In this document: in pieces, positions 10,134-21,930 of the stretch | How the letters are laid out: each line of letters starts with the position of its first letter | How positions within the stretch are numbered: position 1 is the stretch's first letter | Position numbers and translations under genes: made by a program | Notes under the pieces: generated by a model | Seen by the model: only the letters and a program-made list of their open reading frames with translations | Told to the model about the DNA's origin: nothing | Databases searched by the model: none | From: Corbicula japonica | Lineage: Eukaryota > Mollusca > Bivalvia > Venerida > Cyrenidae | Assembly (NCBI GenBank): GCA_038501625.1 | Contig: JAZAYU010000038.1 | Span: forward strand, 558,001-622,000 | Length of the DNA: 64,000 nucleotides | Reading direction: 5' to 3'

Positions 10134-11710
10134 AGATTCAAGTGCAAGCTGTGTGATGATCTGTTCTTCCCGGCAAGGAAGCCTTGCATGTCCCATTTAA
10201 GAGAACAGCACAGTGGCATCAGCTACAAATGCACAAAATGCAAGAAAATATTCAGACGTAATGACAATCCACACAACTGCAGAGCAAGAAAAGATGAGTA
10301 TTATATGTTTAACCAGACAACAGGAGCAAAGGGGAAAGAGGCGGAGAAAGATTTGGAGAGATTTTTGATAAGAGCAGAGAAGTACATGTGTATCGATATG
10401 GAGGAGGAGATGTGTAGGAGGAAAAATACGAAGACTAAAGTATGGGGAACAAGTAAAAGGATAGAGAGCGATTTAGATTTGAGCAGCAGCAGCAGTAGTA
10501 GTAGTGAAGACAGCCAATCAGAAAGCGAGACGGAAAGTGAGATATCGGATTTCGAGAGATTTCAGGAAGAGAATTTTAGGAATGAAATTAAATTATATGA
10601 GACTGATGTAATGGAGAAAGAAGGAAGGAAAAGGGAAGAGGTAAATAGAAAAGAGGAGGAGAGAAAACAAGAAGAGGAAAAGAGAAAAGAGGAGATGAGA
10701 AAAGAGGAGGAGAAAACACAGAAGGAGGTAATGAGGAAACAGGAGGAGAGGAGAAAAGATGAGGAAAAGAGGAAAGAAGAGGAGAGGAGAAAAGAGGAGG
10801 AGAGAAAACAAGAAGAGGAAAAGAGAAAAGAGGAGGAGAGAAGACAAGAGGAGGACAAGAGGAGAGAAGTGGAGAGGAGAAAAGAGGAGGAAAAGAGGAA
10901 AGATGAGGAGAGGAGAAATGAGGAGGAAAAGAGAAAAGAGGAGGAGAGAGAACAAGAGGAGGAAAAGAGGAAAGTGGAGGAGAGAAGACGAGAAGAGGAG
11001 GATGGGAAAAGGAATGAGAAGAGAGGAGACGAGAAGAGGAAAAGAGAAAAGAGGAGGAGAGAAAACAAGTGGACAAAAAGAGGAAAGAGGAGGAAAGGAG
11101 AAAGGAGGAAAAGAGAAAAGAGGAGGAGAGAAGGAAAGTGGATAGGAAACAAGAAAAGAAGGAAGAAGAAAATAGGAAAGAGGCAAATAAAGAGGAGGAG
11201 GAAAAGAGGAAAGAGGAGGAGAGGAAAGAGGAGAAGGGAAAAGAAGGGGAGGATAGGGAAAAGGAAGACAAGAGGAAAGAAGAAGAGCAAAACAAGGAAG
11301 AGGATAGGAGAAAGGAAGAGGAGAAATTGAGAGGGGAGAAGAAAATGGAAGTAACGAAGAAAGGGAGTAAAAATGAGAAAGAGAGGAGGAACTTGAAGGA
11401 AAAGAAAGAGGAGAATAAGAAATCAGAAGTAAAAAGAAAAGAAAATGTTAAAGTAGTAAGGAATAATAATGAAAAGAAGGAGGAGGGAAAGAAAAAAGTA
11501 GAAGAAGTAAATAAAGTAAAAGATGTATTAAAGGAAAAGGAGGAAGATGATGAGGAAATGAAGGAACTGGAGGAAATAAAGGAAAAAGCTGAAAAAATGA
11601 TAAAAAGGAAAAGAAAGCTCGTGGCAGAGAAAGAGAACGTGGTAGTGATTGAGGAAAATGGTTTCGCATATGAAGTGAGAACAATAGTGAAGAAATTTAA
11701 AATATTGTGA
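10134..11710 (+). CDS. ORF3: two zinc fingers plus ER/K-rich helix (frame-changed)
   Basis: Third ORF in the env position. From the acceptor at 10133 the frame reads RFKCKLC..., giving a C2H2 finger (C-x2-C, then H-x4-H) and a second finger with C-x2-C and a closing H-x-C by about residue 48. A Ser/Glu acidic patch (about 10480-10560) follows, then roughly 240 codons of E/K/R repeats of the EEEKRKEEERRKEE kind, resembling a single alpha helix (SAH). The initial frame continues to a stop at 11330 but turns purely basic after about 11018. The acidic/basic pattern resumes in another frame open from 11018 to the stop at 11710, so a one-base change probably lies near 11018-11045. The first internal ATG is 10188; the likely start is the LTR leader exon. 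Function unknown: nucleic-acid binding by the fingers is a family-based guess. No envelope, signal peptide or membrane segment is seen. Confidence 0.6.
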
Positions 11711-11720
11711 AACAGAAAAG

Positions 11721-11810
11721 TGATTTAAATGAAAACTGATGTAAGAAAACTGATTTAAATGAAAACTGATGTAAGAAAACAGATTTAAGGAAAACTGATG
11801 TTAGAAAAAT
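11721..11810 (+). repeat. 30-bp tandem repeat in the element 3' region
   Basis: Three consecutive 30-bp units (key part GATTTAAATGAAAACTGATG) start at 11721, 11751 and 11781; the first two are identical, the third has small changes. They directly follow the ORF3 stop. The rest of 11811-12302 is AT-rich non-coding sequence. Confidence 0.85.
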
Positions 11811-12302
11811 TGATATATTTACCAAGAAACCAGGACTACTCAAAAGGATGTTAACCTAAAATTAAAAAGTAGAAACATTTAATTAAAACTCTTATACTTA
11901 ATAGTGTAGAACATTATTTTGTAACTTTAATGTGTTTATGTAACTGAAAGTTATTAATTGTTAACATTATATTGTTAATACTTTATTCCTAATATGACAA
12001 CATGCATATATATTATATGAATAAACAATTATTGTTGTCAAAATTGTGTATTATTTAATAAGGACATACAGAAAAAAACTGTAAGATTTAAATATTTTAA
12101 CAGACTATAGTACAGAACTTTATTCATTTTAATAATGAGGAATGGTAAATTGAATTAATATTGTATATATTATGTTGTGAAGGTAAATTGAATTAAAGTT
12201 GAATATATTATGTTGCTAAGGTAAATTATAGATATATATATATATTTATTAGATTATTTTGAAAACTTACCATTTTGTGTCTGAAGAATTGGGACAATTC
12301 TT

Positions 12303-12317
12303 GAAAGGCGGGGGTAG
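12303..12317 (+). other. Polypurine tract
   Basis: GAAAGGCGGGGGTAG lies immediately before the 3' LTR, where plus-strand DNA synthesis would be primed. It is purine-rich with two interruptions. Confidence 0.7.
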
Positions 12318-12872
12318 TGTTAGGCTGTAACACTATCCTAAATGTAAGCATCCAATACATGTTCAAAATAATCGAATGTTCGTTATTTACAACGTAGATT
12401 TTTAAATTAATTCATTAGACTGTTACCTTAGCTTCATTCCTGTTAACATTATTAATCCTTAGCAACTTAATAGAACTAGAAATTCATCAATATTTCGTCT
12501 GCACCTTGGTTCTTTTTATAACGTCCGCCATTTTGTATGTTACAAGCATGTAGCACGATTCCGCGAAATCCTACTTTCGCTTTTGACGTCATCAGTGTTA
12601 TTACTATAAATAGGCCGAATTTTGTATATAAACAACTCAGTTTGGAAATAGATCTCGATCAGAAAAGTTAGAAACCTGTTCAAGAAAAGATTTGAAGAGA
12701 AAAGATAAAAATGTCAAATGAAAAGATGCAGGTACTGATTTTTGAAATAAACTATATTATAGTCTGTTTTGTATAGCCTGTTTCAAGGAATTTATTGGAT
12801 TCTAAAAATAAATGACCTGGACTTATAATAGAACTTCTTATACTATTATTATGAACCCTTCCCGTCCTAACA
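12318..12872 (+). repeat. 3' LTR
   Basis: 555 bp, starting TGTTAGG and ending CCTAACA, followed by the ATAT target duplication. Differences from the 5' LTR by eye: about four substitutions, including one in the leader-exon codon 2. CRE at 12584-12591 and TATA box at 12605-12612 are preserved. Confidence 0.95.
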
Positions 12873-12876
12873 ATAT

Positions 12877-15800
12877 TGACTGATCCCTCGAAAATATTCC
12901 TATGCATTACCAAATGTCAACATATACATTATGTCAAATAAGGCTTTAAATTCTCATATATGCTCTATTCATTAAAAACGATATCGATAATCTTGCATAC
13001 TATGACTAAATAAATATACTAAAGAAAGTTAGACGTGAAGTTTTAAACACGGCTTAAAACACATTTACTACAATACACTCAACCGAAGTTCTAATTGGTC
13101 ACTTTTTGTCCGTAGTTTTAATAAGAAAGACATTGAATTCACTATTCATTTATGATCATATGCCAATAACAGTCTTCAACGTAAGCTTTAATATTGTAAT
13201 AATTGACTTTTGAACAGTTTGGCGGGAGTTATCCTTAATTTTGCTAAAATGCATTTCTTGCATAAAAAGGTAAAACAAACAGAAATTTGCTCTCAATTTC
13301 CAGTTTTGTTTTAAAAAGACCCCTCATAAGTAGGTAAAACATAAAAACCACATATTATTCCTCAGCACATTCAAAGTATCCAATTTTAAAGTTACCTCCA
13401 TTTCAATTTAAGACTGTTCTAATGTTGACCATGCGGTGTAAGTAAATGGTATTGGATTGATGAAAGAAAACAATCAATAAAGATTTAAAAGACGTTTGAG
13501 AATTGACAAAAGACAAAACAGTTCTTTCTACAACCTCTCTGGACGTAGGGAAGGAGCGAAACTAGCATACACTGTAAACAAATACAATTGATGACCAATT
13601 AGACCTTTGGTTGAGTTTATATACTCAAAAAGTGTTAAATACATGTGCGTTTATAACAGAATATTTAAGGATGATTGGCTGATTTTCAATAGTATTTTTT
13701 CTAGATATTATCTAGCAGATAGTCTATTCAGTAACTAACAATAATCAAGTTTAAAAAGGTGTCAGTGCGCTCGATTTTTAAAACCGATCTTGCAATACGA
13801 TATTACGCCTTTTTTTCAGAGCATGTACGAATCACGAAAATTTAGCGGGAGATTACAAACCTCGGTTCTTCGCAAGATATTCAAAAGCATTTTCTAAAAT
13901 TTTCTTTAATGAATATGATGTTTAGAGTTGTTATCTTCCGAAGACAAAACCAGATTCATTTTAACGTTTAGTTTGTGTGAATTTAAAGCGATTTTTTATC
14001 ATACATGTATATAATCTACATTACATCAAATAAATGGATTTTAGCTACGAATGAAGGTTAGTTTAAATGGAAATTGGTGAATTTACAAAGCTCATTACTT
14101 CAATATAACATTACAAACAAATTAATATGATTTATCTAGTTTGATGTACATGTCTAGGGGAAACAACATAAACGAATTAAATGGTATAATAGTTATTGAA
14201 AACAACATCATTGTAAAAAGAAGTTAATTAAAAAAGGGCAAAACTCGACAAACTGTGTTTTCAGATTAATACAAATATGATGTGCGTGAGTGTTTGTTTG
14301 TGTGAGTGTGTTCGTGCATACATAATATACAGCAATTTGATTGACCAATTAATATATTATGTAAAATATTAATATTGGTTAAGAAATAAAACGATGGATA
14401 TTAAATTGGGAATTCTGGGTATTTTAAAATATATAATATTATCATAGCAAATATTTACAAATTTGTTTCTCATCAGTGAAAGAATTTTAAAAATCGGACC
14501 ATAAATTACAAAACAACAGATGACTTAAGTTGTTAATGTAATACTTTTGAAGAGTTATTTTGAATAATAACCATTGATATCATCAGATTTCGTGCACACA
14601 TGTCAATTCTAACTCAAGAAAGATCTCAAAATAAAATTATGTTTTCCAAGTGAATATAACAAATAATCATTAAACGTTTGATTTTAAATATTCCATGTTA
14701 ATTTCCATTAGAAACTAGTTAATTAATAAAAATTATTATTAAAGTATTCCTATGTAAAAACTAATGTCCGCCAGATAACATTGATATCAACATTTTACTG
14801 ACGATACCGCAGCGGCCAGTCTACAAATTTGAAAAAAAAAATATTTTAGTTTTTTTTTATTTGTAAATAAATGCATCAATAACTGATCCCAATTTTCCGG
14901 ACCATCTCTTAATAATAATACGTTATTTATTTATTAAAAATTATTCACATCCAAAAATTTCAGGAAAAAAGAATTATTAAAAAAAGAAAATTAAAAACAA
15001 ACATCGCATACAACGCACGAAATTGCGAAGCCGAGAGATCAGTGGCAAAACAATTAGCCAGACTGGGGATATAACCCGGTTCTAGTGTGCACCAACTTCA
15101 CCCTTGCCCCAACATATTCTAATATGAAAGAAAAACAAGTACATTGTACCTGTTGTCATGGTGAACTAGCTCCAACCCACCCAACGACAATAGTGCATGT
15201 AAAAGCAAACATCATATTGTGAGCTTAAAACAATGAAATGCAAAACAGGCAAGTGCGCTACCTCTACTGATCGTAAGGGCCCTTGGAGTCAAATCAACAC
15301 GACCGCGATGATAAGATTAAAGTAAATAAATCTAGTAAGCTTCACCAATAAAAAATCATTATTTTCCAAAACATTGATACCTTCGTGCAAAAAAGAATGA
15401 GCATAAAGATCATCGGTAAAAAAGAGGCAACTCTGTATAATCGATTTTAAATGTTTAAGGTAGTGTTTTAAGTGAAACAAATTAATGAAACATACATGTA
15501 TGAACATAATTTTGAATCGTTATTATAATAGCTATTCTGATAATTTTGATCGGAAAAATGTTTACGCATTTAACTTGCGAACATTCTGGATATATTACAT
15601 AGTGTTTTTTTTTATTTTAAAAAAAAACAAACGTTATTTAATAAGCTTTTCCAAGTATTAGTCGACACTAAAATTATTTGATCTTTGAACATAGATTATG
15701 AATAATGGCAGAATTAAAATCTGAAGACAAATTTATAGACAACATCGCAACTAATATAATTCAATATATGAAGAAAAAATTAAAATCAAGGAAACTTAGT

Positions 15801-16191
15801 CAAATGAAAGTATAAATCAAATTAAAATGATGTGAACATTGAATGAAAACAAGACTTTACAAAATATGATACTGAACCAATTTTTTTTGAAAATAAAACT
15901 CACAGCAGAAGCTTTAATTGTATTTCTTCTTAAAATAGGAGTAAGAACATTTTCTGCAAAACTCACAATTTTTATCTGTAACGGTTGTGTAATTTCAATA
16001 ACATTTATCGCATGCGATAATAGCTGGAGCCTAAATACATACTTGAAATTATCATTTGCTTAACACCTTTTTATTTTTTTAATAACTATTTTCTTTCACT
16101 GTTAAAACTGTACTCCTTTTTAAACTATAAGATCACTAGCGGTTGTTGTTAAGACGCTTTGTTCTTAACTGTTCACAATTCTAATTCAATT
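12877..16191. other. Unit sequence downstream of gene B
   Basis: Homologous to about 27577-30780 and 53040-56790. Within it, about 15010-15250 holds a copy of the dispersed hairpin repeat (CAGTGGCAAAACAATTAGCC at 15041). The frames at 15289-15507 and 15839-16063 are not kept in the other units. A possible AATAAA for gene B lies on the minus strand near 16070. No gene is supported. Confidence 0.55.
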
Positions 16192-16424
16192 TCAAACAAA
16201 GAAAACTTCTACTTCACAAAGCTGAATGGCGTCTTTCTCAATGAGAGTGTCCTTGAAATCTTTGATTCTCAACGCTTTACCATATATAGGTGGTGAACAT
16301 GGGATTCTCATTTTAGATGTTATCGGTTCTCCGGTGTAATTGAAACATAGCTTTCCATCAATACCACTCTTCGCGTCTTCAAACGAGTTGTACACAAATA
16401 TGCCGAAATTTGTGTTCCTCCAAA
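16192..16424 (-). CDS. Gene B exon 3: C-terminal half of FTP lectin-like domain
   Basis: The 233-bp last exon starts after the acceptor TTCTAG|TTTGG and ends at TGA (16192-16194). With one base carried from exon 2 it gives 78 codons including the stop, beginning VWRN. It ends with DAIQLCEVEVFFV, the conserved C-terminal strand of fucolectin-type domains (LCEVEV). Other marks are the cysteines in GKLCFNYTG and MRIPCSPP, and GKALRI. The same exon length and phase occur in genes A (30782-31014) and C (56791-57023). Protein identity to A is high, to C lower. Confidence 0.88.
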
Positions 16425-18795
16425 CTAGAACGATACCAGGGACACATAAAATATTATACATGTTATAAAACAAAACAAGACATATCATTAATGACTTTTT
16501 CAAATGACTTTTTGTTGAAACTTTCCGTGATAAAATATTCTTCAGCGTTCTTTAATCATGTATAAAACAACAAAGAACGATCTGTTTAGAAAAATGGGCT
16601 TTAAAATCAAACATACTAGAAGCTAAAATCATCTCCAATACTTTCAAAGATTGTAAAATGTTTTAACAAAAAGGCTTATGTGTAATATGACACCATGCCT
16701 GAACCAAAAAAAACCCCAACCAGAAACGTTTGGAATTCATTTCTAACACTTTATAACTTGATTTTTTTTTAAATTGCGCCCTAATTTCGAAAATGCACAT
16801 TTTTACGAGCTTCAAAAAAGCAAGTTTTTATCTGTGATTTTGTGCATGTTTAATGCAGTTAAATAATTGTGTTATACATAACAATTATCTCCAATGTGCA
16901 TAGAAACAAATATAAAATAATCAAAGCACTCCGCCGTCTTCAATGGGCTATTGGCCCACAAAATAGGTACCTAAGACCGAGACCAAACAGTTAAAAAATA
17001 GGGGGGGGGGGCTTGGTTGACAAATTGTAATTTTTGGCCCATCTCATTTTTTAAAGACATAAAAAAGCACGCCATTTTTTAAAATTTAATTTTGGGAACC
17101 GTAACCCTAGCAAACAAAACATTTTTTATAGGGACAAATCATTGTGCAAACACATACAATTACTTCAAATATAGAAACAATAAAATAGAAACATTTTCTT
17201 AAATAAAAGTTCAGATTCAACAGTCATTTTTCGTTGCTGTAGTATAACAAAAAGTATTTTGTAATTATATCATTACAATTTTTCTGTTTCCATGGCTACA
17301 AAGTGAAAATGAGACAAATCCATTTATTTCTACAATTTTAAAACTATTTTATACCAATATAATTTCAAAAAATACCTATTAGTAACTATATTAAAATAAA
17401 GAAGGAACAGGAAAACAAGTTACACTCTTTTGTGGATTGAGCCGGGTCCATCAAAATAAACATTCCTGAGTGTTGTCATTGCGCCACAGAGGTTTGATCA
17501 ACAGAGCGTCGATTGTTATTTAACCTATATTTATTGCTTAGTGTAGTTCGTCTGCAGTACGTTTTGATTAGTTTTTTATGAAATATTAATTTACATTACA
17601 ACCATTTCATATGCACATTTATAATTTTTGATTTTGATAGTTTTGACGTCATAATCGCGGGAAACACATAGAGAGTAGACTCGTTTTACGGTTAATAGTA
17701 TCAAACGAAAACGTTCGAATCGGCGTTCGGAAAACACGAACAGTGACGAAAAAGTCGATGTTTGGCGGAAATATTACAGTTCTAAAACCTTTAGACACCA
17801 CAAACAATTAACAATAATAGCCTGAGGGATACGGTCTTGGAACAGTGGAAAAAACATTGCCACTGAGGGTTTGAGCATGGTTCTATTGCACCAACAAAAC
17901 CCTTCCCCAAACTAGTTTTGCATAAGGATTAACATGTAGAAGTTGACTTCCAGTTGATAAATAAGCTTCAACCCACATGATAACTCAAGTTGCATGCAAA
18001 AGCTCGAAACATAATAAAACATAAGACCCACAAAGAATTGTCAAACACATCTGTAGGCGGGTAGTCAATGACCTTTCTTTGAACCGAGCCGCTGGAGTGA
18101 ATCAATAAGAAAAGGAGGATATGAATAAACGGATCGTTCTCCGTACGTTTACCCTATAAGACTACGAAAACTCATACCCCTGCCACCAATCAGAGTGAAA
18201 ACAAAAAACAACAAAACGATCAACTGTAAATGGGTTATTCAGCCAGCATGTATAGCGATTTAGAATATTATGATATTATCCTTTCTTTCTGAATTTACAC
18301 GTGTTTTAACGAATATCAATACAGATGTTGACTTTTATTTTCATTAATTAATAAATTCATTCTATATAAAACAATGATTGAAAAAGGTTTTGTTATAGTA
18401 CTGGCTTTAAATTGCAATAATTTACATTTTTGAAGTTACTATAGGTATTGGCGTTAAATTTGCAAACAAAACAACACTAATTTTTGGTACAGATTTCCCA
18501 GTTATGAAAGGTTTTCTGAAATGCAAATTATATAATAACGTTCTTTTAAATCTTTTACATTGTTACAGGCGGCTCTAGAGAAGCAATTTATGTATGCAAT
18601 ATAAACCCTACGAGCGATCTCGCCGTTTGAAAAAGAAAAGAAATTTAACATATACTTCTGTTGTGTTATTTAATGTTGATCACGGTGAAAAAAACTAAAG
18701 AGTAAAACTAGATTTCAGATTGTAGGGGCAGAAATAAAAAGTTATGAATAAGTTTTTACTTACACACGTTTTGTTGTTGAAGATTGTGAACTTAC

Positions 18796-19029
18796 CAGTG
18801 TCTGCTTTGCCTACTCGGAAGTAAGGGATAACAAATTTAACATGTCCAGGAGACGCCAGTTCCATGACCCATGTAGACTGTTGACCGTTTGTATGCGCAC
18901 ATCGACAGTCGCACGAAAATATGAGTGGACACACGAATTCGTCAAAATTCCCGTCTATAGCATTGAGTGCGCCACAGTCGGCCCAAGTGGATGATTGCCA
19001 GGCATTAACTCCGTAAACTTCAAATGACT
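18796..19029 (-). CDS. Gene B exon 2: N-terminal half of FTP lectin-like domain
   Basis: 234-bp exon, phase 1 at both ends, between acceptor ATTGTAG|AGTC and donor ACTG|GTAAGT. It encodes the start of the FTP/discoidin-like fold: WQSSTW, NAIDGNFDEF, a cysteine cluster (CDCRCAHT), WVMEL and FRVGKADTG. The AIDGN and W..EL marks match F5/8-type C and FTP domains, which in known members bind fucose and other sugars. Sugar binding here is inferred from the family. The intron to exon 3 is 2371 bp. Confidence 0.88.
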
Positions 19030-19821
19030 CTACAATAAAAACTGGTTGTTTCGGTGACGACAATTTTTTTAAAGTCTTAGTCAATATAAGTTTTCAATAA
19101 AATTATAATAATAAAATAATATTATCTTATGATGGACATTTCGCCATAAAATGTAAGTCTCCTCTATATCTGAAATAAGGACAATTCATGTTGAATAAAA
19201 TGAAATAAGAATATTTAATTTAATACTTAGTCTAATACATTCAATACGCTAAATGTGTTCCCCTAGCCGAAAGCAATGCATACGGTAACAACATGCACAA
19301 TCTGCCTTTACAGTGAAACCATAAAAAAGACACATCGAAGTTGTATCATTGTGTGGTTTAAGAAGAAAACATCAGTGATAAAACCGCGGAATGACTGTTG
19401 AGCAGCAATTTAGCAAAAAATAACGTGGCTATTTGTTGAGCCGTCTGCTATGTTTATCAATGGTGCTGATTGTGGCGTTTAGTAGACGCAAGCCAAATAA
19501 ACACTTTTTAGGGTTCTGACAGCCGTTTCGCCACCCGAAAGTTAAAGAATGGTAACCGTTCTGATGGCAACTAGTTAAAATGTTTACCGTTCATGTGTTG
19601 GTGTTTAATTTGACGTCAGATAGTTTAAGAATAGCTACCGTTCGGTGAGCCAACAGCTATTTAAAGAATAGTTACCATTCGTGTATGTCTGTTTGATGAA
19701 CCCATTTTATTTAAATACGTTTGATATGAAGGGGCGCAATGTTCTCAAAAAATTTTGCTTTAAACCTGCTAAAAATAATCTCTAAATTCAAATTACTTTT
19801 AGACATCTACCTAATTAATAC

Positions 19822-20116
19822 CTTTGTAATATACAGTCCACCCTATGCGAGGATTTGATGATTCAGTTCCGTCTGGAGGGTAGTAGGTCGAAATCTCGCA
19901 TATAGACTTCGCTTCGTTAAAGTAGGCTGCTTCACAACCGTAATAGTTCTGGCATTTCGCCAAACACATTATCAATGAAAATGGTTTCACCGAAAGCAAT
20001 GAATTGCCAAAAGTTACGTTTATTTCGTGCCATCGCATCCATTTTTTCCTTAATGTGACAGATTGCGCGGTTTGAAGCAAAACATGATGTAAAAGAAATA
20101 AAACTAAATATTTCAT
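19822..20116 (-). CDS. Gene B exon 1: signal peptide and PAN/apple-like module
   Basis: First coding exon of a 253-aa secreted protein (295+234+233 bp = 762 bp). ATG at 20116 opens MKYLVLFLLHHVLLQTAQS, a clear signal peptide, followed by a PAN/apple-like module (CLAKCQNYYGCEAAYF, SICEI, ending GWTVYYK). The donor is AAAG|GTATTA in phase 1, which fits exon 2. Reading through the donor would add only two codons before a stop. PAN plus FTP suggests an extracellular carbohydrate- or protein-binding role, possibly immune recognition as in other mollusc lectin families; this is inference. The gene lies on the minus strand, like its copies. A TATAAG lies about 80 bp upstream of the ATG. Confidence 0.88.
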
Positions 20117-20193
20117 TTTTTAACACTTTTCTTGTTATGTGCGTTTTTAAATTCACAATTATCACTACATTATGTGTCTGATAAACTCCCTGA

Positions 20194-20199
20194 CTTATA
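20194..20199 (-). promoter_or_regulatory. Gene B TATA-like element
   Basis: TATAAG on the minus strand, 78 bp before the ATG, in a stretch (ACAATATAAGTCAGGGAGTT) conserved in gene A at the same distance. This is the only clear core-promoter candidate. Confidence 0.45.
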
Positions 20200-20630
20200 T
20201 TGTTTCACCGTTCAAGAACAATTTTAAAGTGGCAAGTATGACTGTATTCAACAAACATTAGATCTACTTCTTGACAGATTGTTTTTAAATATTAAGTGAA
20301 ATCAATTGTTCGCAACGCTTTGATCCAAAATATAAGACATAATTGCACCACTTAAAGCAACTAATTGATCGCAACTTTAACCCCAACAAGGCAAACTCAT
20401 AACACTCTAGCTCTAAACAACGAAAGAGTAAAGCTGATGGTTTACTGCCTTTGAACCGTCAATGACTGAACAGTTTTCCACTTATGTTCTCAACAAGGTT
20501 ACATTTTAAAAGGTGCAGTAACTTCATATTTACCCAAGACTGCCCTTATAAAACAAACAGGTACACGTTTTCTTGTTTAATTAGCTTTTACCCTCCTCGA
20601 ATCGACAATGTTCCATGTGAAAGCTTACAA

Positions 20631-20965
20631 ACGTATAAAACACATAAGGAAAAAATGAAATAAGCATATCAGGAATGGCCACATCCAGCAGACACAGCCT
20701 CCCAACACAGCCAAAAAGTATTTAAGAGAAGTGAGGATGGTTATACAGTGACCATTTTCAAAATAAACGCCACAAACACTTCAGTGAGAGTGAGAACCCG
20801 ATATGTTACCGCCTTTGAACGGTCAGTGGTAAAACAATACGGCACTGGCGATTGAAACCAGAGAAGCAAATAAGCTAATGGCCCTGTCAAGCAATATTTG
20901 TGAGTGCCTGTACACAAGAGACAGAGCATTAACATCCGTAAACAAAAAACCAACAAAACACAGCA
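20631..20965. repeat. Dispersed hairpin repeat copy
   Basis: Shares GCATATCAGGAATGGCCACA, then GGTTACCGCC-like and CAGTGGNAAAACAA-like boxes, with copies at 30300-30620, 36655-36905, 53470-53555 and 55010-55270. The boxes occur in the same order each time. Confidence 0.65.
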
Positions 20966-21113
20966 ACATTTTAAAGGCCAACATCAGTAATATGATACTG
21001 CCAAGTATTTGTTTTATCCCTTTGCCTAACAAAAGATTGTAAATGACACACTTTGAATTAATTCTCTGTGATTGAAAGTCCTTCAAAAGGTGTTTTTGTT
21101 GTTGTTCGAATTG

Positions 21114-21135
21114 ATGTTATTATTATTATTATTAC

Positions 21136-21181
<46 letters not shown>

Positions 21182-21206
21182 GTTATTATTATTATTATTA
21201 TTATTA
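21114..21206. repeat. TTA microsatellite
   Basis: About 93 bp of almost pure (TTA)n with a few interruptions. Confidence 0.95.
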
Positions 21207-21721
21207 TGAAACAAATTTACATATAACAGCAGTCATTATACTGAACACTGTCTGGTTCATTACTGCTCATGTTCATGCTTTTTTTTCAATCGTAATCGTC
21301 AGTATTTTGATATGTGACCTTTTTAGTTGATAGTTCTTTTTTTTTATCTTTTCACAAGAAGGTTAGGATGGAGCTGCAGGTAGTTAATTGGTTTTTAACA
21401 TGAGAAGGCACGACCATATCAGAAATGTTTTTTTTTCATAATGTATTTTCGTAAAACAATTATCTATCTTTCCAACTGATCAAGACATAAGTATTTTGTA
21501 TTTGCAATATTTCGACCCATTTTGCTTATTAAATAAGTTATGGCAACTGTTTCCAACTCAATGAAGAATTCTAATGGAAGCATTTACGATTCATTACTCA
21601 CGTTAAAATGATAAATCTAATTTACAATAATTGATCTCTTTAAGATACTATTAGGATAAACTTAAATGTGCCCTATGAATATTGCAAAACATAACATACA
21701 TTCACTGAATCTTGCCTTAGA

Positions 21722-21930
21722 AACTGGTTTAAACCCACAGTGGCAATTGGATTTGCCACTGACCGTTCCAAGGCGGTAACCCCTCGGGTTCTCATTTTTG
21801 TTTATTGTTAGTGGTGTCTTTTTTGAAACTGATCATTTTATTAAGCATGCTCTCTCCCTTTCTCCTCTTCTTGACTGTGTGGGTAGGCTGTTTTTTCTGA
21901 ATGTGGCCATTCCTGATATGCATATTACAC
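21722..21930. repeat. Dispersed hairpin repeat, inverted copy
   Basis: Reverse orientation: CAGTGGCAATTGGATTTGCC hairpin at 21739, AAGGCGGTAACCCCTCGGGT, then TGGCCATTCCTGATATGCAT near 21903. The box order is mirrored relative to the other copies. Confidence 0.6.

Larger units (their letters stand above)
3686..12872 (+). mobile_element. Complete Ty3/gypsy LTR retrotransposon
   Basis: A 9187-bp element with LTRs of equal length (555 bp each) that differ at about four positions by eye. The flanks carry the 4-bp duplication ATAT (3682-3685 and 12873-12876). Unit 2 keeps the unoccupied site (ATAAT-ATTGACTGAT, 27571-27590), which confirms both ends. The order is LTR, primer-binding site, gag, -1 slip site, pol (protease, RT, RNase H, integrase), ORF3, polypurine tract, LTR. 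Protease, RT, RNase H then integrase is the Ty3/gypsy (Metaviridae) order. gag and pol are open throughout, so the copy looks recently active. ORF3 has a frame change in its purine-rich tract. Confidence 0.95.

Noticed and set aside
11004..11010. GGGAAAA as a programmed slip site in ORF3
   Set aside because: It is not in the right register for the initial frame, and a TGA at 11015 would follow the slip; an indel further on is simpler.
10562..11295. Three long minus-strand frames rich in Phe, Ser and Leu
   Set aside because: They are the complement of the purine-rich ORF3 repeat; composition alone keeps them open.
21114..21206. CRISPR-like or satellite array
   Set aside because: A simple TTA microsatellite; no spacers, and the genome is eukaryotic.
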